A stretch of DNA of 25,983 nucleotides, from positions 1 to 25,983 of the forward strand of contig VGPE01000008.1 in assembly GCA_016875645.1 (NCBI GenBank), read 5' to 3'. Source of the DNA: Chloroflexota bacterium (GTDB lineage: Bacteria; Chloroflexota; Limnocylindria; Limnocylindrales; CSP1-4). Below the pieces are notes generated by a model that was not told the DNA's origin, did not search any database, and was given only the letters and a program-made list of their open reading frames with translations. The stretch's first letter is position 1, and each line of letters begins with the position of its first letter. The position numbers were made by a program, and so were the translations under genes. Below, in pieces: positions 7,079-14,177 of this stretch.

Positions 7079-7726
7079 ATGCTGGCTCGACCGCTTGTGC
7101 ACGCGACCGGGTGGCGCGCGCCCGACGTCGAGTTGCTGCTTGTCTTGTTCCCGGTCCTGGTGGCCGCGCTGGTCGTCGTGATCGTGGCCGTGACGCTTCT
7201 CTCGCGACACGGCCTCCTCCCCCCGCTCGACGAGGGGGTCCCGGCGGCCACGTCGATGACGATCCTGGCTTCCGCGCTTTCGTTCGGGGCGGCCGCGCTC
7301 CACAACGCCGCCATTGCGGACCACTTCGCGCAGGATCCCGTGGTTGGGGCGACTTTCGTGGCAGCGGTGGTCTTCCAGGCTGGCTGGGGCGTCCTCTATC
7401 TCGCCCTGCCCGGCGCCGCCGTGGCCGCGGCCGGCCTGATCGCCAGTGACGCGCTGGTCCTTTTCTGGGCCTGGCCGCCCATCCTTGGACTTCCATTCGG
7501 GGCTCACCCGGGCGTGCCCGAGCCCGTGAGCTTCATCGAGTCGCTGGCGGCGGTGTTCGAGGTGCTGCTGATCGTGCTGCTGGTTGCGCGCCTGGCACCA
7601 CCCCTGCGGCCGGTGTTGCGGCGGCACATGCGATTCGGAAACGTGGCAGTGGTGACGACGTTCGCGATCGTGGGCATCGCGATCGTCACGGGCGTTACGG
7701 TGACCTGGGCCGCCGTCGCCGAATAG
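7079..7726 (+). CDS. polytopic membrane protein, unrecognised
   Basis: 215 residues with about six hydrophobic segments: ~18-40 (VELLLVLFPVLVAALVVVIV), ~60-77, ~90-108, ~112-130, ~146-168 and ~188-212. A charged stretch (LAPPLRPVLRRHMRFG) precedes the last helix. No family signature was recognised. The ATG at 7079 follows GAGGAGAGGG. A possible -10 (TAGAGT) lies 29 bases before the start and a DosR-box-like site just before that. The gene ends with TAG and is followed by a strong terminator. Confidence 0.7.
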   Translation: MLARPLVHATGWRAPDVELLLVLFPVLVAALVVVIVAVTLLSRHGLLPPLDEGVPAATSMTILASALSFGAAALHNAAIADHFAQDPVVGATFVAAVVFQAGWGVLYLALPGAAVAAAGLIASDALVLFWAWPPILGLPFGAHPGVPEPVSFIESLAAVFEVLLIVLLVARLAPPLRPVLRRHMRFGNVAVVTTFAIVGIAIVTGVTVTWAAVAE

Positions 7727-7761
7727 TCGGCTGGCGCGGCTGAAGCCCTGCGGGGAAACGA

Positions 7762-7797
7762 AGACGCCGGGCGAGCCTCGCGGCTCGCCCGGCGTCT
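7762..7797. terminator. bidirectional intrinsic terminator
   Basis: A perfect 16-bp stem (7762-7777 with 7782-7797) closes a UCGC tetraloop, with A-rich sequence before it and TCATTGAT after it. It lies between two convergent genes, the membrane protein (+) and the Flp pilin (-), so it can serve both. Confidence 0.75.
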
Positions 7798-7864
7798 CAT
7801 TGATACGGGAACTCCCCCGGACCCGGGAGAGGGTCACGCGCGGCCAGGGCCGCGGGTGGGGCAA

Positions 7865-8035
7865 CTAGACGGAGTTGCCGACCTTGCTCAGGAGCGTGCT
7901 GACCTGGCCGCCCAGGAAGATCAGGGCGACGATCGCCACGATGGCGATCAGGGCGAGGATCAGGGCGTACTCAGCCAGGCCCTGGCCTTCCTCGTCGCGG
8001 CGGACCTTGGCGAGGAAATACTGAACGAGCGACAT
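7865..8035 (-). CDS. flp: Flp-type (type IVb) pilin
   Basis: A 56-residue prepilin. A short basic leader (MSLVQYFLAKVRRDEEG) precedes QGLAEYALILALIAIVAIV. Cleavage after Gly would leave Gln at +1, Glu at +5 and Tyr at +6, the hallmark of Flp/TadA-system pilins, followed by one hydrophobic helix. The ATG has AGGAG 8 bases upstream; the stop is TAG. No tad secretion genes (ATPase, TadV peptidase, TadB/C) are in the window, so the assembly machinery must be elsewhere. Two DosR-box-like motifs lie upstream, at 77-140 bases before the start. The FtsH-like operon is divergent from it. Confidence 0.9.
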   Translation of the reverse strand: MSLVQYFLAKVRRDEEGQGLAEYALILALIAIVAIVALIFLGGQVSTLLSKVGNSV

Positions 8036-8112
8036 CCCGGTTCTCCTGATGATGATTGCCCACCCCCATGACGGGTGTACCCGAATGCTCTGAGCGTGCC
8101 GTTCGCCAGGCA

Positions 8113-8128
8113 ATGGATCGAAGGTCCC
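8113..8128 (-). promoter_or_regulatory. DosR-box-like motif, copy 1
   Basis: On the minus strand it reads GGGACCTTCGATCCAT. It differs from copy 2 at two of 16 positions and is 47 bases from it, start to start. Confidence 0.45.
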
Positions 8129-8159
8129 GGCCACGGCCTGGACCGTCGCAGGGCAGAAC

Positions 8160-8175
8160 ATGGGCCGAAGGTCCC
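8160..8175 (-). promoter_or_regulatory. DosR-box-like motif, copy 2
   Basis: On the minus strand it reads GGGACCTTCGGCCCAT, the copy closest to the palindromic GGGAC...GNCCC form of NarL/DosR-family boxes. It lies between the flp start and the TATCCT of the divergent operon, so it could act on either. Confidence 0.5.
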
Positions 8176-8254
8176 AGCGCTGTTGCCCGCGAGCGACGTT
8201 CGTGCACGGGGCGCGTATCCTCAGTTCGATTCCGCCCGCTGGGAGGGCTTCCGG

Positions 8255-8725
8255 ATGCCAGAACAGGTTGGAAATACTCGGGGCGCCGGAGCAACGCCGC
8301 GAGCAGGCGGACGACGCCTGCGTGCCCACATCCGACCGGTGATCGAGACGCTGCTTGCCGGCCTGCTGGCCGGCTACGTGATCGGAGTGCTCGGCGGTCA
8401 GATCCTGCCGGCACCGACCGGGACGTCCCCGGGCGAGACGCGCGAAGCGCATCTCTTCATGGGCGCGGTCCTCGAAGACGATGTCGACACGCAGGTCGCG
8501 CTCATGTTTGAGCGCGATCCCCTGGGCCGGGCTCTCCAGGTGAAGGTCAACAGCGAAGGGCTCAAGGACGCCTCGTTCCGCTCGATGACGTTCCTCGGTG
8601 GCGAGACCGTCGGACGGCTGAGCATCCAGATGTACGCGCTCGAGGCCCAGACCGATGACGGCCGCCAGGGTCTGGTGCCCTACGTGTTGACCCTGGGCTC
8701 GGGCAAGGTGGTCCGCATTGTCTAG
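8255..8725 (+). CDS. single-TM protein with extracytoplasmic domain (paralogue 1)
   Basis: 156 residues. A basic N-terminus is followed by one helix (about 29-50: VIETLLAGLLAGYVIGVLGG) and a domain of about 100 residues outside the membrane. The last 45 residues (MTFLGGETVG to LTLGSGKVVRIV) align with the end of the next gene's product, so the two are paralogues with an alpha+beta, possibly NTF2-like, domain. The ATG at 8255 has GGGAGGG 7 bases upstream. The gene ends in TAG, overlapping the next start by 8 bases. Family not recognised. The operon context suggests it is a partner or regulator of the FtsH-like protease. Confidence 0.7.
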   Translation: MPEQVGNTRGAGATPRAGGRRLRAHIRPVIETLLAGLLAGYVIGVLGGQILPAPTGTSPGETREAHLFMGAVLEDDVDTQVALMFERDPLGRALQVKVNSEGLKDASFRSMTFLGGETVGRLSIQMYALEAQTDDGRQGLVPYVLTLGSGKVVRIV

Positions 8726-9299
8726 TCCGCAGCACCTGGCCGCACCCGGCGAAGTCGCGGTCGAGGCTCCAGCCGTCGAGGTTGCCGAGCCGGGCATCGA
8801 GGCGCGCCGCGAGGCCGGGGCCGGCCTCGTCGAGGAGAGCGCCGCGCCCATGCGCCGACAGGTCGCCGAGCGCTCGGCGACGCGCCGCTGGCGCAACCGG
8901 GTGCAGTTGCGGACCAGCGTCACGCTGGGGGTGTTCGCCGTGGGCATGCTGGTCGGGGTCTTCGGCTGGCGCCAGCTCAACCCGCCACAAGTGCCCGTGA
9001 ATGTCTACCCCGCCCTCGCCCAGGGCGGCGAGCCGGCTGCCGCGGCGCTGGTCGCGACTCATCTCCGGGCGAACGACGCCGTGAAGCTGGGCGAGGAGCT
9101 CGACCAGGAGACGCTGACGCTGATCCGCCAGCAGTTGAGCCCGCTCACGACCGTGGACCGGATGGAGTTCACCGGTTCCACCTCGCTGGGCGACCAGACC
9201 GTGGTCGCCTACATCGTCCACGGCCGAGACGCGCAGGGAGACCGCGGCCTCGTCGGCCTGATCCTGATCCTCCGAGATGGAACGGTGGTGGCGAAATGA
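8718..9299 (+). CDS. single-TM protein with extracytoplasmic domain (paralogue 2)
   Basis: 193 residues from a TTG overlapping the previous stop by 8 bases, though an internal ATG at 8850 cannot be excluded. The N-terminal ~60 residues are acidic/Ala-rich and cytosolic. One TM is at about 66-85 (TSVTLGVFAVGMLVGVFGW). The outer domain ends with VVAYIVHGRDAQGDRGLVG and a DGTVVAK tail, parallel to the DDGRQGLVPYVL...GKVV tail of paralogue 1. That fold looks like a small NTF2-like domain. Its stop overlaps the FtsH-like start (ATGA), so the three proteins are made together. Confidence 0.7.
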   Translation: MSSPQHLAAPGEVAVEAPAVEVAEPGIEARREAGAGLVEESAAPMRRQVAERSATRRWRNRVQLRTSVTLGVFAVGMLVGVFGWRQLNPPQVPVNVYPALAQGGEPAAAALVATHLRANDAVKLGEELDQETLTLIRQQLSPLTTVDRMEFTGSTSLGDQTVVAYIVHGRDAQGDRGLVGLILILRDGTVVAK

Positions 9300-11227
9300 C
9301 GTCGTCTGACCTACCCCTGCCGGCCGCGGCCCACGAGGCCGGGACCCGCGCGACCAGTCGCGCCCTGGCCCGCACGCGTGGCGCCCTCGATGGCGCCGCA
9401 AACATCATCAGCGTCAACCGCCGGCGCCTCGTGGTGCTGCTCGGGCTGTTCATCCTCGCCCTCGCGGCGATGGGCGGTCGGGCGCTCTTCGAGGGGCTCG
9501 TCGGGTTCGTCGGGTCCATCCCGCAGCTTGCGATCAGTCTTTCGTTCGCGGCCGCGTACATCATCTTCCAGTTCGGAATCCTGTTCTGGTTCCTGTCCCG
9601 CCCGCGCAAGTACACGATCACGCCCGACGATCCCCAGATCGGGATGACGTTCGCGAACTATCGTGGCCAGCCCGACCTCCTCGAGCACGCCCGGAGCACC
9701 GTCAACATCCTTCAGGGGGTCAAGGAGTTCGAGATCCGAGGCGGCGAGATGCCGCGCGGGCTGCTGCTGTCGGGCCGGCCCGGCACGGGCAAAACGTTCC
9801 TCGCGGCCTGCATCGCGTCGGAGGCCGGCCTGCCGTTCATCTACATCGACGCGAGCTCACTGCGCGGCATGTTCTGGGGCATGACCGAGCTGATGGTGGT
9901 CAAGCTCTTCCGCGACGCCCGTGGACTCGCCCGCCGCTACGCGGAGAAGGGCAAGCGCGGTGCCTGCATCGTGTTCATGGACGAGATCGACTCGATCGGG
10001 ATGAGCCGCGGCGGCTCCGGCGGCACGGGCATGGTGGGCGGGATGATGATGGGCGGCGGGACCGGCCTCAACACCCTGCTCAACCAGATGGACTCGTTGG
10101 GCGAGTTCGTCGAGGACCGCCTGCGCTACAAGATCCTGCGCTGGCTGGGCGTCATCCGCGGCCCCGTCACCAACAAGCCGCTGGTCTACGTCATCGGGGC
10201 CACGAACCGGCCCGAGGTGCTGGACCAGGCGCTCACGCGGCCGGGTCGCCTCGACCGCATCCTCGAGGTGCATGTGCCCGACGCCAACGGCCGGCGCGAC
10301 ATCATCCGCCACTACCTGGGCCAGAAGGCCCACGACCCTGCGATCGATCTCGAGATGCTGGTCGCCGACTCGATCGGCTGGACCCCGATCCAGATCAAGA
10401 CGACGATCAACGAGGCGCTCATCAAGGCCCACGACGACGGGCGCGACCGACTGACCTACAAGGACTGGCTCGCCGCCGCGGACGAGCGCACGATGGGACT
10501 CAAGCAGCCCATCCGCGACATGCACGAGGAGGACCGGCGCGCGATCGCCTACCACGAGGCGGGCCACGCCGTGGCCGCCTACTACCTCCAGCCGGAGAAC
10601 CGGATCCTGAAGGCCACGATCATCCGATCCGGTGACGCCCTCGGCCTCGTGGCGCCACGCGCGCGCGAAGAGCGGTACACGCACCATGCCCGCCAGATCG
10701 AGACGAACATCATGGTGTCGCTGGCTTCGCGCGCGGTCGAGGAAGTGCTCCTCGAGACGAAGATGGCCGGTGCGTCGAGTGACCTCGCGAACGCGAGCCA
10801 GCTCGCCATGACGTACTGCTCGCAGCTGGGGATGGGCTCGTCGCTGCTGGTGGTCCCAATGCTGACCTCGTCGGGGTACCCGCTGCCGGTCGCGCGCATG
10901 GCGGATGCCCTGCTCGACACCCTCATGGCCGAGACCAAGCGGCTCGTCGCTGAGAAGGAGTACGCGGTCCATGCTGTCGCCGCGGCGCTCATCGCCGAGG
11001 GTGAGCTCATCGGTGAGGAGCTCGAGGCCGTATTCAGGGCCGCGGACGCGGAGAACCCCGATCAGGCCGACCCCTTCGTCCGACGCCTGATCGCGCTGCC
11101 GAAGTTGTTCTCGGGTCCGGGCCAGGGGGGTGCGGAGTCGTGGCCGGCCGAATCGTCGCAGACCGCGGTTCCGGCCGCGAGCACCTGGGGCAGCCGGATC
11201 GGCCGCTGGCGCCCGGAGGACGGCTGA
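9296..11227 (+). CDS. FtsH-like membrane AAA metalloprotease
   Basis: 643 residues. Two N-terminal TM helices lie at ~44-60 and ~76-100. The AAA domain has Walker A GRPGTGKT (160-167), pore loop RGMFWGM (190-196), Walker B IVFMDEID (225-232) and the second region of homology TNRPEVLDQALTRPGRLDR (303-321). The M41 protease domain has HEAGH (420-424) and ASSDLANA, whose Asp496 is the third zinc ligand, so it should be an active ATP-driven zinc protease. Unlike standard FtsH it has a Gly/Met-rich insert after Walker B (238-257), a further basic insert (~270-293), a very short loop between its two TMs, and GWTPIQIKTT in place of the usual GADL motif. It is probably a specialised paralogue rather than the housekeeping FtsH. 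It ends an operon with two paralogous anchored proteins. Confidence 0.88.
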   Translation: MTSSDLPLPAAAHEAGTRATSRALARTRGALDGAANIISVNRRRLVVLLGLFILALAAMGGRALFEGLVGFVGSIPQLAISLSFAAAYIIFQFGILFWFLSRPRKYTITPDDPQIGMTFANYRGQPDLLEHARSTVNILQGVKEFEIRGGEMPRGLLLSGRPGTGKTFLAACIASEAGLPFIYIDASSLRGMFWGMTELMVVKLFRDARGLARRYAEKGKRGACIVFMDEIDSIGMSRGGSGGTGMVGGMMMGGGTGLNTLLNQMDSLGEFVEDRLRYKILRWLGVIRGPVTNKPLVYVIGATNRPEVLDQALTRPGRLDRILEVHVPDANGRRDIIRHYLGQKAHDPAIDLEMLVADSIGWTPIQIKTTINEALIKAHDDGRDRLTYKDWLAAADERTMGLKQPIRDMHEEDRRAIAYHEAGHAVAAYYLQPENRILKATIIRSGDALGLVAPRAREERYTHHARQIETNIMVSLASRAVEEVLLETKMAGASSDLANASQLAMTYCSQLGMGSSLLVVPMLTSSGYPLPVARMADALLDTLMAETKRLVAEKEYAVHAVAAALIAEGELIGEELEAVFRAADAENPDQADPFVRRLIALPKLFSGPGQGGAESWPAESSQTAVPAASTWGSRIGRWRPEDG

Positions 11228-11262
11228 GATCCACCGGCGCGCTCGTTCCCGCAGTCGACCTT

Positions 11263-11931
11263 TCAGATGTGCGCCGCCCGCTCCACCTCGAATAGCCGTT
11301 CGAGTGCTTCGTCGCGCCCGATCAGGATGATCTCGTCGCCCGCCAGGATCCGGTCATCCCGATGGGGATTGACCGTCACCTTGTCGCCTCGGCGCACGGC
11401 GATCAGGGTCAGGTTGTAGCGACCAGCGAGGTCCGTCTCTGCGAAGCTGCGCCCGATGAAACTCGCCGGCGGGCGCACCTTGGCGATGCCGAAGCGCGGC
11501 GCGACGTCGAGGTAGTCCACCACGCCGGCGATGGCGAAGGTGTGCGCCACGCGGGTGCCCGTCTCGCGCTCCGCATAGACCACCTTGTCGGCGCCGACCC
11601 GTTCGAGGATCGAGCCATGGAGGGCCGTCGCGGCCTTGGCGATCACGTTCTGCACGCCGAGGTTCTTGAGCGCCATCGTCGCGAAGATGCTGGCCTCGGT
11701 GACGCCGCTGATCGCCACGATCGCGTGCTCGAAGTCGGCGGCGCCCGCCGCTCGCAGCGCCGCATCGTCGCTGGCGTCCAGTTGGACCGCATGGGTGACG
11801 TTCGGCGCGACGTCGTTGACGCGTGCCTCGTCGACGTCAACGGCCAGCACCTCGTGGCCGAGTCGCATGAGTTCCAGCGCGGCGGCCGTGCCGAATCGGC
11901 CGAGACCGATCACCAGGACGGAACGGTTCAT
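11263..11931 (-). CDS. ktrA: KtrA/TrkA-type potassium-uptake regulatory subunit
   Basis: 222 residues from the ATG ending at 11931, which has GGAGG 4 bases upstream. RCK_N: SVLVIGLGRFGTAAALELM gives the GxGxxG nucleotide fold, with VDVDEARV placing the acidic residue after beta-2. RCK_C spans about residues 140-222. Length and single RCK unit match KtrA. These proteins form octameric rings on KtrB and open it in response to ATP/ADP or NAD(H). It lies 13 bases behind the ktrB stop in the same transcript. It converges on the FtsH-like gene with 35 bases between them and no clear hairpin. Confidence 0.9.
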   Translation of the reverse strand: MNRSVLVIGLGRFGTAAALELMRLGHEVLAVDVDEARVNDVAPNVTHAVQLDASDDAALRAAGAADFEHAIVAISGVTEASIFATMALKNLGVQNVIAKAATALHGSILERVGADKVVYAERETGTRVAHTFAIAGVVDYLDVAPRFGIAKVRPPASFIGRSFAETDLAGRYNLTLIAVRRGDKVTVNPHRDDRILAGDEIILIGRDEALERLFEVERAAHI

Positions 11932-11944
11932 GGTGCCTCCATGG

Positions 11945-13366
11945 TCATCCGATGCGCATCGTCTCAACCGCCGGCCGGTACGCAATGGGGCGCGCCCGGG
12001 CGGCCAGCGCGAGGACCAGGGTCAGTGGTCCCAGCCGGCCGGCGAACATCGCCAGGACGAGCAGCAAGCGCGCGCCTGACGGCATGTCCGGCGTGATGCC
12101 GGTCGACGCGCCAACCGTGCCGACGGCGGAGACCGCCTCGAACAGAACGGCGATGAACGAACGCCCGGAGAGCAGTTGCAGCCCGAAGCTCACCAGGAAC
12201 ACGAAGGCGATCGAGAGCAGGGCCACCGACAGCGCACGGTAGATGACCGAATGCGGGACCCGCCGGCCGAAGGCCTCCGCCGACGGCTGGCCTCGGACGG
12301 TCGAGACGATCGTGATCAGCAGCACGCTGAACGTGTTCACCTTGATCCCGCCGGCCGTGGAGCCCGACGCGCCGCCGATGAACATCAGGGCCATGACGAC
12401 GAACAGCGTGGCATCCCCGAAGCTCGCCGTGGGCAGCGCCGAGTAGCCCGCCGTGCGCAGCGTGATGGACTCGAAGACCGCGTTGAGCGGCCGCTGGGCC
12501 TCCGGCAGCGCGCCGAGGGTGGCCGGGTTGTTCCACTCGATCCCGGCGATCACCACGGCCCCGACCACGATCAGCGTGGCCGACGTCAGGACGACCACCT
12601 TGGTCTCCAGGGCGGTGCGGGCCCAGTTCCGCTTGGAGAGGAGGTCGTCCACGATCGCGACGCCCAGCCCGCCGAGGACGATGAGCGCGCCAATCGCGCC
12701 CAGGACCAGGTAATCGTCGGCATAGCCGGTGAGGCTCCGGAATCCTCCGGTGATGTCGAACCCGGCGTTGTTGAACGCCGAGATCGCATGGAAGACGCTG
12801 AACGCGAGCGCCCCGAGCGGCTCCATCCCGCGCCCGAGCATGGCAACCAGCAGCAGGCCGATCCCGACGCCCTCGGCGATCAGCGTGAACGCCGCGGCGC
12901 GCCGGACGACCGAGGTCACTCCGCCCAGGGTGGGCGTCCCTGTGGACGCCTGTGCCAGGAGCCGGTCGCGCAGGCCGGTCCGGCGGCCCGCCAGCAGCAG
13001 GAGCAGCAGGGTGGAGCCAGTCATGAACCCGAAGCCGCCGACCTGGATCATCACCAGGATGGCGGCCTGCCCGAAGCCGCTCCAGTAGGTGCCGGTGTCG
13101 ACGACGACGAGCCCGGTCACGCACACCGCCGAAGTCGCGGTGAACAGCGCATCGACCGGGGAGGTCCAGGTGCCCGTGGCCGCCGAGATGGGCAGCATCA
13201 GCACGATCGTGCCGGCCAGGATCAGCCCGGCGAATCCCAGGGTCAACACCAGCGACGGCGACAGCGGCTTTCGCACCCGTCGCGTCCGCTCGATGCGGTA
13301 GTCGCGTGGGACCGTCCGCTCGACGCGGATCCGCTCGTCGCCGGGGCGCCGGCCGCGGAGGATCAC
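11945..13366 (-). CDS. ktrB: KtrB/TrkH-type potassium transporter
   Basis: 473 residues with four TM-pore-TM repeats. The filter segments can be read as TSAVCVTGLVVVDTG, AISAFNNAGFDIT, SITLRTAGYSALP and SAVGTVGASTGIT, each with the conserved filter Gly. The intramembrane gate region GGASGSTAGGIKV is present. A basic cytosolic N-terminus (~35 residues) precedes TM1. It imports K+ (usually Na+- or H+-linked) with KtrA. The GTG start has no clear ribosome site. A TACACT -10-like hexamer (13439-13444) and a 6-bp hairpin (13391-13409) lie in the 95-base gap upstream; that gap is too short for a c-di-AMP riboswitch. Confidence 0.9.
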   Translation of the reverse strand: MILRGRRPGDERIRVERTVPRDYRIERTRRVRKPLSPSLVLTLGFAGLILAGTIVLMLPISAATGTWTSPVDALFTATSAVCVTGLVVVDTGTYWSGFGQAAILVMIQVGGFGFMTGSTLLLLLLAGRRTGLRDRLLAQASTGTPTLGGVTSVVRRAAAFTLIAEGVGIGLLLVAMLGRGMEPLGALAFSVFHAISAFNNAGFDITGGFRSLTGYADDYLVLGAIGALIVLGGLGVAIVDDLLSKRNWARTALETKVVVLTSATLIVVGAVVIAGIEWNNPATLGALPEAQRPLNAVFESITLRTAGYSALPTASFGDATLFVVMALMFIGGASGSTAGGIKVNTFSVLLITIVSTVRGQPSAEAFGRRVPHSVIYRALSVALLSIAFVFLVSFGLQLLSGRSFIAVLFEAVSAVGTVGASTGITPDMPSGARLLLVLAMFAGRLGPLTLVLALAARARPIAYRPAVETMRIG

Positions 13367-13460
13367 GTGCGCGAGCGCGCCTGGACGCGCACCCGGAGGG
13401 ATGCCGGGTCCGATCGCCGCCCCACTCTCATCTGCGCGAGTGTACGGACGCCCGCCTTCG

Positions 13461-14045
13461 CTACGGGCTTCGCCGGGGGCTGGGCGACGCGAACGACCAC
13501 AGGCCCCGGCCGGCCTCGCGTGCCGCTCTTGCCGCGGCCCGGAACAGGGCCGCGTAGCGGACGTCCGGAGGGATCGTGATGGGCTCTGCGTAGCCGCGCA
13601 CCACCAGCTCGAAGTTCACCAGGAGCGGTCCATCCGCGCTGGCAAGCCAGACGTAGCGCAGCAAGCGCCCGAATTCGTCGCGGTCGGAGACATCCCGTTC
13701 CAGCAGGACCTCGCGCCCGCCGACCATGGCCGCATTGGCCGCCGCGGCTTCCGGACCGAAGGGCTCCACCGGCGAATCCGGTCGGACGCTCTCGGGTGCG
13801 TCGATGCCGATGTATCGCAGCCGTTCCTCGCGGCCCGCGAGGGCGACGATGATGGTGTCGCCGTCGACAACCCGGATGACCTGGGCTCGCTCGGTCGCTC
13901 GCGTCGGGCCCGTGGGCGGCGAGACATCGGACGCAGGGACGGGAGACACGGTCGCGGCCGGCCGACACCCGAGGGCGAGCAGGCCCACCAGGATTGCGCC
14001 GATCACAGGAGCCCATAGAGTGCGGCGTCTGATCGCAGACCTCAT
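13461..14045 (-). CDS. secreted thermonuclease-family nuclease (lipoprotein)
   Basis: 194 residues. The signal peptide is RRRTLWAPVIGAILVGLLALGC, with Cys27 as a likely lipidation site (ALGC, an imperfect lipobox). A Ser/Pro/Thr-rich linker runs to about 50. The SNase domain starts QVIRVVDGDTIIVAL and contains RLRYIGIDAPES (first Arg and the Asp region), RDEFGRLLRYVW (second Arg) and RGYAEPITIPPD. It would cleave extracellular DNA/RNA with Ca2+. The ATG at 14045 has CATCCT six bases before it and no Shine-Dalgarno, so it may be leaderless. It is divergent from the M20 peptidase gene. Confidence 0.85.
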   Translation of the reverse strand: MRSAIRRRTLWAPVIGAILVGLLALGCRPAATVSPVPASDVSPPTGPTRATERAQVIRVVDGDTIIVALAGREERLRYIGIDAPESVRPDSPVEPFGPEAAAANAAMVGGREVLLERDVSDRDEFGRLLRYVWLASADGPLLVNFELVVRGYAEPITIPPDVRYAALFRAAARAAREAGRGLWSFASPSPRRSP

Positions 14046-14051
14046 GTGGGA

Positions 14052-14057
14052 AGGATG
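14052..14057 (-). promoter_or_regulatory. -10-like CATCCT, leaderless start of the nuclease gene
   Basis: On the minus strand CATCCT lies exactly six bases before the nuclease ATG, the same spacing as at 3694 and 19758. The first base deviates from TANNNT. Confidence 0.35.
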
Positions 14058-14177
14058 GGGCCCCCGGCCCTCGCGCAGTGCGCGGCGGAGTCCCAGCTGC
14101 GGTCGCCATCGGACGCGGTGACTCAGCGGGCGCGGATAGGCTTTGTCCGGTCCCGCGTACCCAGGACGGAGGTCCGC

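Larger units (their letters stand above)
8036..8254. promoter_or_regulatory. divergent control region of flp and the FtsH-like operon
   Basis: 219 bases between divergent starts. It contains the two motif copies at 8113-8128 and 8160-8175 and a TATCCT hexamer (8216-8221) positioned as a -10 for the rightward operon, 33 bases before its ATG. No small gene is evident. Confidence 0.5.

Noticed and set aside
9857..10972. Long minus-strand open frame opposite the FtsH-like gene
   Set aside because: Its product is Asp/Val/His/Arg-rich low-complexity sequence, the usual antisense shadow of a GC-rich gene; the plus strand has all the motifs.
13367..13460. c-di-AMP (ydaO) riboswitch upstream of ktrB
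   Set aside because: The leader is under 100 bases and shows only one short hairpin, too small for that aptamer, and no conserved core was found.
12176..13579. Long plus-strand open frame opposite ktrB
   Set aside because: Gln/Asp/His/Arg-rich antisense shadow; the minus strand encodes all four KtrB pore repeats.
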